DNA from: UBA8079 sp049601915
GTDB taxonomy: Bacteria; Pseudomonadota; Alphaproteobacteria; UBA6615
Length of the DNA stretch: 64,000 nt
Reading direction: 5' to 3'
Assembly: GCA_049601915.1 (NCBI GenBank)
Contig: JBMYRB010000009.1
Location: 1 to 64,000 of the forward strand
Below are positions 52,000-59,669 of this stretch, one piece after another. The translations under genes were made by a program, and so were the position numbers. A model generated the notes under the pieces. It saw only the letters and a list, made by a program, of their open reading frames with translations, searched no databases and was not told the origin of the DNA. The number at the start of each line of letters is the position of its first letter. Positions within the stretch are counted from its first letter, which is position 1.

Positions 52000-52019
52000 T
52001 CAATCAAGCGTTTGATTGA
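52000..52019. promoter_or_regulatory. TetR operator (perfect palindrome)
   Basis: TCAATCAA (52000-52007), GCGT, TTGATTGA (52012-52019), 45 bases upstream of the tetR start. Length, spacing and position are what a TetR dimer site should look like. The second half is followed by a TCAATTAC, so a weaker extra half-site may exist. Confidence 0.75.
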
Positions 52020-52034
52020 GTCAATTACTCTTGT

Positions 52035-53222
52035 CTATCGCGTTCCCGATCCCAGCACGTCTGCCGCCCAGTCGGCCATATACTCGACCGCCAGCGCGCC
52101 ATGGTCGACCTGGCAATGCTCGATGCCACCATCGTCCGGGGTAAACACCTTGAGCTCGGCCCGGGGGCTTTTCACCGCCTCGCGAATGGTCTTCTGGGCC
52201 ATTTCCAATGGAATCTGCCGGTCGCCCTCGCCATGCACCACGAGCAGCGGGCATTTGATGTTGGGCACCGCCTCCGCGAGGTTCATGCGGTCCACGACTT
52301 CGAGGATTTCTTTGGCGGAGTTCGTGCCAAACACCCAGTTCATATGCTCTTCCCAGTGCGAGACGGACAGCTTGGTACCGGTGCCGTCGAGGCGGCCGCG
52401 GGTGATCTTGCCGTAGTCGTTGATAGCACCCCAGGCGATCGCGCATTTCAGGCGATGCTCGAAGCCCGCCGCGCGCGGCACGTAGTAGCCGCCCAGGCTG
52501 ATACCGGCCATGCCGACCCGGTCCGAATCGACGTCGCTGCGGGTTTCGAGATAGTCCATGGCCGCCCCGGCCGGGACCTCAGTCTCGGGGAACAGCTTCA
52601 GACCGCGAAGGCGCAGCGCCTCGCCGACTCCCGGATGGTCGATCAGAAGGGTCGAGATGCCACGCGCGGCATAGGCCCGTGCGACCCCGGCCAGATAGAG
52701 AAACTCCTTCATCACATCCAGGCCATCGAAATGAATGATGCAGGGTGGCGGGCCATCACCGGTCACCGCGTTCGCGTCGGCGGGAAAGAACAGCGCAGGC
52801 AGGGTCGAGTCTTCACCATTGTGCGAATAGGGCACCTCGACCCATTCGGCGGGGCCATCCTGGCGCTCGACGCCTTTGCGAAACACATCGAGCATGTGTT
52901 TGTACGTCTCGATCCGGATCGGGGCTTCCGACTTGCACATGCGCTCGGCGGTCATGAAGTACACGGCCGCGCGCAGATATTTGGCGCTGGCGCTGATCCG
53001 CCGCCCGGCCGCATCGTCTTCATCGGCGAGCCGCTCGCTGCGTTCACCCAGCATCATCCACTGCTTGTGCCAGGCATCATTGGCGTCGTCGTCATTCGCC
53101 GCGGCCATCGGTTTCAGCGGCTTGAGGGCCTCGTCGACCTCCGACAGCACCGCACCGGCATTGATCGCCATAACAGCGGCCATCGACCAAGGGTAATTGT
53201 CTGGGAAATATTCGAACATCAT
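52035..53222 (-). CDS. Alpha/beta hydrolase (FrsA / pseudooxynicotine hydrolase-like)
   Basis: A 395-residue hydrolase with a long helical N-terminal cap and a C-terminal catalytic domain: oxyanion region IIHFDGLDVMKEF, nucleophile in GISLGGYY, acid in VVHGEGDRQIP and histidine in CQVDHGALA. This cap-plus-core layout is shared with 2,6-dihydroxypseudooxynicotine hydrolase, a C-C bond hydrolase. GGGAG lies nine bases before the ATG. It lies between the TetR operator and the tartrate-dehydratase-like gene on one strand. Confidence 0.83.
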   Translation of the reverse strand: MMFEYFPDNYPWSMAAVMAINAGAVLSEVDEALKPLKPMAAANDDDANDAWHKQWMMLGERSERLADEDDAAGRRISASAKYLRAAVYFMTAERMCKSEAPIRIETYKHMLDVFRKGVERQDGPAEWVEVPYSHNGEDSTLPALFFPADANAVTGDGPPPCIIHFDGLDVMKEFLYLAGVARAYAARGISTLLIDHPGVGEALRLRGLKLFPETEVPAGAAMDYLETRSDVDSDRVGMAGISLGGYYVPRAAGFEHRLKCAIAWGAINDYGKITRGRLDGTGTKLSVSHWEEHMNWVFGTNSAKEILEVVDRMNLAEAVPNIKCPLLVVHGEGDRQIPLEMAQKTIREAVKSPRAELKVFTPDDGGIEHCQVDHGALAVEYMADWAADVLGSGTR

Positions 53223-53280
53223 GGCGTTGCACTCCCTGAATATTGCACCGGGGTCTGGCGCCCCGTGTTTTGGTTTGGAC

Positions 53281-54459
53281 TTAGCTCGCGGAAAGTTCCG
53301 ACATCACCTTATAGAGATCTGCCTGGGCCTCGAAGCCGATTCCCGGGCGGTTCTGGTCGAGCTTGAGATATCCGTCGATGATTTCCGCATCGTCGGAGAA
53401 GCCGGAGAACATCCCGAAGGTGTTGGGATAGGATTCACATAACAACATGCCGAGCCCGGCGGCGATGTGCAGGGACATCTGGTTGCCGCCATGGGGCATG
53501 ACCGAGTTTCCCGCACCCCATCCTTGCGCGTTCAGCATCTCGACCGTCCGCGCAACCGCGACCACGCCATAGCTTTGCGGCGGGTCGATCTGCAACACGT
53601 CATGGTTCTGACGCATGCCGCCGAAGGTCACGAGGTTCCGCATGTCCTGCTGCGAGAACAGGTTTTCGCCGGTCGCCAGCGGCGGCTCGTATATTTCCGC
53701 GAGTTCGGCCATGAGCGCGAAATCGAGCGGGTCGGTCGGCTCCTCATACCAGCGTAGTTTGTAATGCGCCAAGGCCTTCGCGTAGGCGCGCGCTTCGTCA
53801 TCCGTCAGGCCGCAATTGGCGTCCACGGCCAAGTTCCAGCCGTCGTTGCCGACCAGCGCCAGCACGGCTTCCAGCCGTTCGAGGTCCTCGGACACGGACG
53901 CGCCGCCCACCTTCATCTTGAGCTGGGTGTAGCCCATGTCGAGATAGCCGCGCATCTCGTCGAGCAATTCGGGGATGCCCTTGCCCGGGGCGTACCAGCC
54001 GCCGCCCACATAAACGAACATGTCGGGTTTCTCGCCGCCCGGGTTGTAGCGGTCGGCGATAGATTGATAGGCGGGTTTCTCCTCGATCTTGGCGATCGCA
54101 TCCCAGACGGCGACCTCGATCGTGCCGATGCCGACCGAGCGATCCGAGTGCCCGCCGGGCTTCTCGCCCTGCATCATCGCCGCTAGGATGGCCTCGGGGT
54201 CGATGTTGTTGCGTGCCTCATCGATCAGGCTGTCGGGGTCCGAGTCCATGATCCGGGGGATGAAGCGGGACCGCATCTGCGCCCCGCAGGCGTAGCGACC
54301 GGTGGAGTTGAAGGCATAGCCGACCACGGGTTTTCCATCGCGGATCACGTCAGTGATTACGGCGACGATGGAGGTCGTCATCTGGCTGAAATCGAACACC
54401 GCATTGCGCAGGTTCGAGTTCAGGGGGATCGCAGTTTCGCGGATATCGGTGATTTGCAT
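53281..54459 (-). CDS. D-tartrate dehydratase-like enolase-superfamily enzyme
   Basis: A 392-residue enzyme of the mandelate racemase group. The bases are K181-M-K183; metal ligands are Asp213 (AVDANCG), Glu239 (WYEEP) and Glu265 (TGENL); the opposite base is His323 in MPHGGNQMSLH. Residue positions and the MPHGGNQ loop agree closely with D-tartrate dehydratase as I remember it (K184 and H322 as acid/base pair). The expected reaction is dehydration of D-tartrate or a near relative to oxaloacetate. It is flanked by a hydrolase and an acyl-CoA synthetase, so another 2,3-dihydroxy acid remains possible. Confidence 0.83.
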   Translation of the reverse strand: MQITDIRETAIPLNSNLRNAVFDFSQMTTSIVAVITDVIRDGKPVVGYAFNSTGRYACGAQMRSRFIPRIMDSDPDSLIDEARNNIDPEAILAAMMQGEKPGGHSDRSVGIGTIEVAVWDAIAKIEEKPAYQSIADRYNPGGEKPDMFVYVGGGWYAPGKGIPELLDEMRGYLDMGYTQLKMKVGGASVSEDLERLEAVLALVGNDGWNLAVDANCGLTDDEARAYAKALAHYKLRWYEEPTDPLDFALMAELAEIYEPPLATGENLFSQQDMRNLVTFGGMRQNHDVLQIDPPQSYGVVAVARTVEMLNAQGWGAGNSVMPHGGNQMSLHIAAGLGMLLCESYPNTFGMFSGFSDDAEIIDGYLKLDQNRPGIGFEAQADLYKVMSELSAS

Positions 54460-54500
54460 GGCTTTTTTTACGACGCCGGGATGCTGGCGCCAACTCGTGA

Positions 54501-56072
54501 TCAGTTGGATAGTGGGGAAAACCGTTCGCGGATTTCCCGGCGCAGGACCTTGCCGACGGCGCTGCGGGGCAGATCATCGACCAGATACACGGCCTTGGGC
54601 GCTTTCACCGACCCGAGCTGGTCCTTGGCGTGGGCGATAATGTCGTCGGCGCTGGCCGCCGCGCCCTCACGCAGCTGAACAGCGGCTTCGACCCGTTCAC
54701 CCCAATGATCGTCGGCGGCGCCGAAGACGACGCACTCATACACATCGGGATGTTTCACCAGCGCGCCTTCGACATCGGTCGGGTAAACGTTGAAGCCGCC
54801 CGAAATGATTACATCGCGCAGTCGGTCTTTCAGGAACAGGTAGCCCCGCTCGTCGATCAGGCCGCCGTCGCCGGTGAGCAGCCAGCCGTCGCGAAACGCC
54901 TTTTCCGTCGCCTCGGGGTTCTTGTGGTAGCCGGTCATGGTCAGGCCGCCGCGCACGACGACCTCGCCGGTCTCGCCGGGCGGCAGGATGTTACCGTCGG
55001 GGTCCATGATCTCGACCCGCATCAGGGGCGTGGCGCGTCCCACCGAGCCGTTGTTGATGTCCTGCGCCAATTCGATGGCCGACATGGTGGTGCAGACGGA
55101 GGAAGCCTCGGTCTGGCCGTACAGGGTCTCGAGCGCGCGGGGGAAAACCTGCTGCGCCTCGTGCACCTTTTCTGGGGGCATGGGTGCCGCGCCATAGATC
55201 AGGTGGCGCAGGTTTGGAAATGTGCGCCGCGCGATATCGGGGTCGGCCATCGTCTTGTAGATCATGGTCGGCGGCATGAAGATCGTGCTGACGTCGCGCT
55301 TTTCGAAGGCATGGAGGATACGGTCCGGGTCGGGGGTCGGCAGGACGATGTTACGTCCACCCGTCGCGAAGATCGGCAACATCAAGATGAACGCCGCGTG
55401 GCTGACCGGTGCAGCAGCCGCCTGGATGTCATCGGCGTTCAAGCCGAACACCGACAGCACGGTGCCGATGAGCGTCGTTCCCGTCCGGTAGGGCTGCATC
55501 ACCGCCTTGGGCAGGCCGGTGGAGCCGCCGGTGAACTTGATTGCCTGCAGATCCGTATTCGGGTCCAGCAGGTGGCGTTCGGGCCGCTTGCCTCGATACG
55601 CATCGATCAGTCCTTCGACGGTATCGTTGGCATGGGACCGGCCGTCCGGCGCGGCAACGACGAATGGCGTATCGCCAATGTCGAAGGCATCCCGCGCGGC
55701 GTCGTCGGCGATCATGAGGTCTGGCTCGACCAGATCCATCAGAGCGGTGTTCTCGGCCTTGCCCGAGCGCGGGTTCACGGCCACCCAGATATGTCCGGCC
55801 AGATGGGTGGCGAGGATCGCGATCACATGCTGCAGGTTGTTGAAGCCGCACGCGCCGACTTTTGCCTGTGGTGTCGGCAGGCGTTCTTGCAACGCCGCGG
55901 CGAGCGCCTCGACCCGGGTGACCAACTCCCGATAGGTCAACTGGGTCGTCTCGTCTTCCAGCGCGACCCCGTCGGGATTGATCTGTCGGCCGCGATAAAG
56001 CGTGTCGATGGGCAGCATCGGCGGGGTCCAAAGTTGGCGTCGGGTTAAACGGCTATCGACACCGGTGGTCAT
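54501..56072 (-). CDS. AMP-dependent acyl-CoA synthetase/ligase
   Basis: A 523-residue adenylate-forming enzyme. ATP loop TGGSTGLPKAVMQ, YGQTEASSVCT, the hinge region LTGDGGLIDERGYLFLKDRLRD and the C-terminal catalytic lysine in SAVGKVLRREI are all intact. It should activate a carboxylic acid to its CoA thioester. It is the first gene of the minus-strand catabolic run and diverges from the Rid gene at 56156, 83 bp away, so the two may share control. Confidence 0.9.
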   Translation of the reverse strand: MTTGVDSRLTRRQLWTPPMLPIDTLYRGRQINPDGVALEDETTQLTYRELVTRVEALAAALQERLPTPQAKVGACGFNNLQHVIAILATHLAGHIWVAVNPRSGKAENTALMDLVEPDLMIADDAARDAFDIGDTPFVVAAPDGRSHANDTVEGLIDAYRGKRPERHLLDPNTDLQAIKFTGGSTGLPKAVMQPYRTGTTLIGTVLSVFGLNADDIQAAAAPVSHAAFILMLPIFATGGRNIVLPTPDPDRILHAFEKRDVSTIFMPPTMIYKTMADPDIARRTFPNLRHLIYGAAPMPPEKVHEAQQVFPRALETLYGQTEASSVCTTMSAIELAQDINNGSVGRATPLMRVEIMDPDGNILPPGETGEVVVRGGLTMTGYHKNPEATEKAFRDGWLLTGDGGLIDERGYLFLKDRLRDVIISGGFNVYPTDVEGALVKHPDVYECVVFGAADDHWGERVEAAVQLREGAAASADDIIAHAKDQLGSVKAPKAVYLVDDLPRSAVGKVLRREIRERFSPLSN

Positions 56073-56155
56073 TTGCGTAGCATGACAGCCTAATGACTGG
56101 TTCGTGATCCGCAAAACGGTTGCGCGCGCGCGGTCTCACATTCTGGGAGGAAAGC

Positions 56156-56581
56156 ATGGCGAAGAAAATCGAACATTGTCACTGGCCCGACGCGCCCGAT
56201 ATCTGGATGCCCTATGCGCCGGCAATCAAGGTGACCGGCGGCACCACGGTGTATCTGGCCGGGGTCACGGCAGCACCCGTCTATCACAGCCATCCGCATG
56301 TACCCGAGGAGTTTGCCGACATGCCCGATGACATGGACGGGCAGGCACGCGCGGTGTTGGAAAATCTCAAAAATGGCCTCGATGCCGTGGGCGCGACCTT
56401 CGACGACATCGTCACCGCCGACCGTTTCCTGACCGACATGGAGGACCAGGATATCCTCAACAAAGTCTGGGCGGAGTATTTCGCGGATGCCAAGCCGGCG
56501 ACTACGACGGTGCAGATCGTCCGCCTCGCGACCGACCCGCGCTGCATCCTCGAGGTCAACGCGATCGCGGTGATCGACTAG
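56156..56581 (+). CDS. RidA/YjgF-family protein without the catalytic arginine (second)
   Basis: A 141-residue Rid protein with a GGGAGGAAAG ribosome site before the ATG at 56156. It carries the same PVYHSHPHVPEE segment as the AT-rich Rid gene at 46439, so the two form one special subgroup. The position of the substrate-binding arginine reads KPATTTVQI, that is threonine. It diverges from the acyl-CoA synthetase and probably serves the same pathway, perhaps handling an enamine, imine or unstable enol. Confidence 0.82.
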   Translation: MAKKIEHCHWPDAPDIWMPYAPAIKVTGGTTVYLAGVTAAPVYHSHPHVPEEFADMPDDMDGQARAVLENLKNGLDAVGATFDDIVTADRFLTDMEDQDILNKVWAEYFADAKPATTTVQIVRLATDPRCILEVNAIAVID

Positions 56582-56773
56582 GGTGAAATCAAAATAAACG
56601 CGTTCGCTGGTATTGGGCTGATGTTCGACGTAGTCGGTGTCGCCATGCTGTGGCTTGCCCTCATGGCCACATCTAATCGCACATTGTTTGTCCAATCTGG
56701 AATGTATTGGGGAGGCAATTCAGCCGTGTACCGGGCCCTAGTGGTTCAGCGATGTGATATGCAGTTTGGGTTG
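56582..56773. other. Gap after the Rid gene, possible small RNA
   Basis: About 190 bp with no supportable protein gene between the Rid stop and the terminator at 56774. Base composition is less GC-rich than around. It may be the 3' untranslated part of the Rid message or an independent small RNA ending at the terminator. No conserved RNA family was recognised. Confidence 0.3.
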
Positions 56774-56797
56774 CCCACGCTGGTAGTGGGTTTTTTT
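56774..56797 (+). terminator. Rho-independent terminator
   Basis: CCCAC (56774-56778), 7-base loop, GTGGG (56786-56790) and seven T residues. The stem is short but the T-run is strong. It lies 193 bp after the Rid stop, so it ends either that message or a small RNA. Confidence 0.7.
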
Positions 56798-56804
56798 ATT
56801 GCAG

Positions 56805-56954
56805 ATGGTTCCGTGGGTTTTTCCTGATCTGAACCAGCGTTACTGGGCATGGCTGTTGGTTTGTTTAGCCCTGATCGTTTGCGCGTGGTGGGTTGTTAGG
56901 CGTCGCGTTAGCGCGAACGCATTGATTGAACATGAAGCCATGCTGGAAGCTTAA
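56805..56954 (+). CDS. Small single-pass membrane protein (49 residues)
   Basis: Reads MVPWVFPDLNQRYWAWLLVC then a hydrophobic run (LALIVCAWWVV) and a basic stop-transfer RRRV, with a tail NALIEHEAMLEA: a clear transmembrane helix with positive-inside flank. There is no convincing ribosome site and it begins 8 bp after a terminator, which argues against expression from upstream. The composition and topology still look protein-like. No family is known. Confidence 0.4.
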   Translation: MVPWVFPDLNQRYWAWLLVCLALIVCAWWVVRRRVSANALIEHEAMLEA

Positions 56955-56984
56955 GAGAAGTAGGCTTCTAAAACTTCTCGGCAA

Positions 56985-58292
56985 TTAGCCCTCTTTCGGT
57001 GGTGCGTCGCGATACTTCCGGATCAGCTCGTCGGGCTCCAAAGAGTCTACCTGCCGTAGCTTGGGGAATAGCCAAGCGAAGCTGACCGCGACTGTTACTG
57101 TGGCCGCCCCGCCGACGACCACGGCGGGGACCGTGCCCCACCAGTGGGCGGTCACACCGGATTCGAACTCACCAAGATCGTTGGATGCGCCGATGAAGAC
57201 CGCGGTGACCGCGCTCACCCGCCCACGCATTTCGTCGGGCGTGATGATCTGGACCAGGTTCTGACGCACGAACACGCTGACCGAGTCCGCGAGGCCCATC
57301 ACGATCAATGCCACGGCCGACAACCAGAAGAGCTCCGACACGCCGAACACGATAACGCCGAGCCCGAACACGCCCACGGCCAACAGCAGCTTCACGCCCG
57401 CCCGTCGTGTCACCGGATGCTGGGTCATGTAGAGCGCGCCGATAAACGAACCCAGCGTAAAGGCCGAGCGGAGCAGTCCGAACCCGTCCGCCCCCACATC
57501 GAGGATGTCCTTGGCGTAGACCGGCAGCAGGGCGATCGCCCCGCCGAACAGCACCGCGAACAGGTCGAGCCCGATGGCCCCGAAGATCACCTGTCGCGAG
57601 GCGATGAATTTGAACCCGCCGAGGATATTGGCGATGGTGATGGGCGCGTCGCTGACGATCTGCACCGGCTTGCGGACCATTCCGGCGAGGAAGGTCGCCA
57701 AGACGAACACCGCAACCGAAAGTACATAGACGAAGAATTCGTCCTGGCCGCGCGCCGCGCCGAAGGCGATGAGCAAACCCGAAATCGTCGGGCCGATTAT
57801 CCGGGCCATCTGGAAGCCGGTGGCCGACCAGGCGATGGCGTTGGCGAGGTCGTCCTTGGGCACCAGATTGGGCACGATCGCCATCTGCGCGGGGGCCTGG
57901 AACGCGCGGGCCACGCCGAACAGGACCAGGATCGCCAGGATCAACCGGAAGTCTATTCCACCCGACCATGTACCCCACAGCAGGGCGGCGGCACAGACGG
58001 TCTGTAGTGACACGCAGGCGAAGATGATTCGCATCCGCGGCAGCCGGTCGGCGGCCACGCCCGAGACCAGAAATAAAAGTGCAAACGGCGCGAACTGGGC
58101 AAACCCGATCAGGCCGAGATTGAGCTCGCTCGAGGTCAGGCGATAGACCTGCCAGCCGACCGTGGTCACTAGCATTTCCGTCGCCAGGATGCCCGCGACG
58201 CGGGTGGCCCAGAAGTATCGAAAATCGCGGTGCCGAAAGGCGCGTGCGCCGGCAAGTTCGCTGCGCGGTGGTGGGGTTTCGCTGGTGGACAT
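56985..58292 (-). CDS. MFS transporter (MFS_3 / EntS-like exporter)
   Basis: A 435-residue membrane protein with about twelve helices. The N-terminus FRHRDFRYFWATRVAGILATEM and the loop VAADRLPRMRIIFACVSLQ are typical of the MFS_3 branch that includes enterobactin exporter EntS. No siderophore genes are near, so the exported compound is unknown. It is convergent with the small membrane ORF and divergent from the phage lysis genes. Confidence 0.88.
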   Translation of the reverse strand: MSTSETPPPRSELAGARAFRHRDFRYFWATRVAGILATEMLVTTVGWQVYRLTSSELNLGLIGFAQFAPFALLFLVSGVAADRLPRMRIIFACVSLQTVCAAALLWGTWSGGIDFRLILAILVLFGVARAFQAPAQMAIVPNLVPKDDLANAIAWSATGFQMARIIGPTISGLLIAFGAARGQDEFFVYVLSVAVFVLATFLAGMVRKPVQIVSDAPITIANILGGFKFIASRQVIFGAIGLDLFAVLFGGAIALLPVYAKDILDVGADGFGLLRSAFTLGSFIGALYMTQHPVTRRAGVKLLLAVGVFGLGVIVFGVSELFWLSAVALIVMGLADSVSVFVRQNLVQIITPDEMRGRVSAVTAVFIGASNDLGEFESGVTAHWWGTVPAVVVGGAATVTVAVSFAWLFPKLRQVDSLEPDELIRKYRDAPPKEG

Positions 58293-58542
58293 GGGCCCAG
58301 GGGGAAGGGTTGGAGCGGGCTGAAGAAAGCAAGTCGGTTGTACGATGTTTGGTCCGTGAGTGACATGTCAAACTTGGTCAGGGACCGAGCGGGCACAGCG
58401 TTTGATCGGTCCGGCTGCACTTCGAGTTTTACCTGCATATCCTGGTCGAATACTTTCCTCCTGTTTTTGTTCCCATCATCGATGAACGCGCCGTGCACAC
58501 CGCCCGATGCGTGCGACTACGCACGACGCCGGGAGGATCAAA
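58293..58542. other. Gap between MFS exporter and lysis genes
   Basis: About 250 bp. It must hold the MFS promoter and the GGGAGG ribosome site of the holin remnant at its right end. No other gene or repeat was found. Confidence 0.4.
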
Positions 58543-59085
58543 ATGCTCGCCATCTTGGGGTTTCTCGCACCTTTCGTGCCGGACCTGTTCGGCATCGGCA
58601 AACAATGGATCGACCATCGCCAGGAAATGCAGATGCTCCGCCTGCAGGGGGGAACTGGCGGAGAAAGGTCATGCCTACCGCCTCGAACAGCTGGAGGTCG
58701 AGTCTATGCTCGCCGATCGACGGTCCGCGCGACGGTCCCGGCAGTCCTATGGCGGAAAACTACTCGAAGCGGCCGCCGATCAGGATCATGTCTGGCGCTG
58801 GTCGTTCAATCTGGCCTTCATACTGTTTGCCGTTCTGGATTGGCTGATTTCCGCCATCCGACCGACCGTGTCCTACTGGGTTTTTGGGCTCTACGGGCTG
58901 CACAAGGCCGGGCAGTTCCATCTGATTTTCGGGTCCACGGACACCGTCGAATCGGTCACCGCGCGGGCGCCGTAGGTGTTCACGACGAATGGGTTTTACG
59001 CCCGTTTGATCAGGATGTGCTGTTCGTCATACTCGGATTCTGGTTCGGCGACCGGGTGCGTCGGCGCGCGAACAACAGCGCATGA
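58543..59085 (+). pseudogene. Phage holin-like membrane protein with two frame changes
   Basis: GGGAGGATCAAA precedes the ATG at 58543. The frame reads MLAILGFLAPFVPDLFGIGK and QWIDHRQEMQMLRLQ to a run of six G residues (58647-58652); from there the sensible frame is one base over (GELAEKGHAYRLEQLEVE, then membrane helix WSFNLAFILFAVLDWL). After VTARAP at about 58973 that frame stops, while the first frame resumes sense (DEWVLRPFDQDVLFVILGFW, FGDRVRRRANNSA) to the stop at 59085. The whole resembles a holin of alphaproteobacterial phages. One missing G would mend the first break. The lysozyme start overlaps its end (ATGA). Confidence 0.6.
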
Positions 59086-59573
59086 GCGACGCGCAGCCCG
59101 GCATGCCCGGCGGCCTCGGCATCGACCTGGCCCTCGAAGGAGCAGCGCTGCTGTCAGAGGATTTCGAGGGTCTCTCGCTCGCGCCGTATCACGACCCGGT
59201 GGGCTATCCGACCATCGGCTACGGGCAGCTGTTGTCGCGCGAGCTGCACGTGGATTTGTCCCGTTGGCCTCTATTGCCCGACCGCGAGGCGGCGCATTTT
59301 CTGCTGATGAACGATATGACCCGGGCGGCGGTCTCGGTCGATCGCCTGATCAAGATTCTCCTCCCCGTCGAGCAGGAGGCCGCGCTGATCGATTTCGCCT
59401 TCAATTGCGGCTCGGGAAACCGCATGGCCTCGACCCTGCGCCGCGTTATCAACCGTGGCGACTATCACGAAGCGCCCGATCAGTTCCGGCGCTGGGAATT
59501 TGCGCGGGGCCGCAAGCTGGCCGGGCTGGTTCGTCGCCGGGAGGCTGAGGCGCAGCTCTGGATGGCCGGTTGA
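59082..59573 (+). CDS. Phage-type lysozyme (endolysin, GH24)
   Basis: A 163-residue muramidase. The catalytic triad has the T4-lysozyme spacing Glu29 - 8 - Asp38 - 5 - Thr44 (DFEGLSLAPYHDPVGYPTIGYG), and FAFNCGSGNRMASTLRRVIN is the conserved substrate-side helix. There is no signal peptide, so release would depend on a holin; the upstream holin gene is broken. Start overlaps the holin stop by 4 bp. The reading frame itself is intact. Confidence 0.88.
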   Translation: MSDAQPGMPGGLGIDLALEGAALLSEDFEGLSLAPYHDPVGYPTIGYGQLLSRELHVDLSRWPLLPDREAAHFLLMNDMTRAAVSVDRLIKILLPVEQEAALIDFAFNCGSGNRMASTLRRVINRGDYHEAPDQFRRWEFARGRKLAGLVRRREAEAQLWMAG

Positions 59574-59669
59574 GTGCCGATGGCGCATGCACCCTTCGCA
59601 GGGACTCGCGAATTCGCTTTTGCTATTGAATAGGGGCGGCTGCAACCGGCCGCCTATCGCGGGTTCGTC

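Noticed and set aside
52101..53366. A 421-codon plus-strand frame opposite the alpha/beta hydrolase
   Set aside because: His/Arg/Gly-rich shadow with no motifs; the minus-strand gene has a complete catalytic triad.
54630..56048. A 472-codon plus-strand frame opposite the acyl-CoA synthetase
   Set aside because: Coding shadow; the minus strand holds all adenylation motifs.
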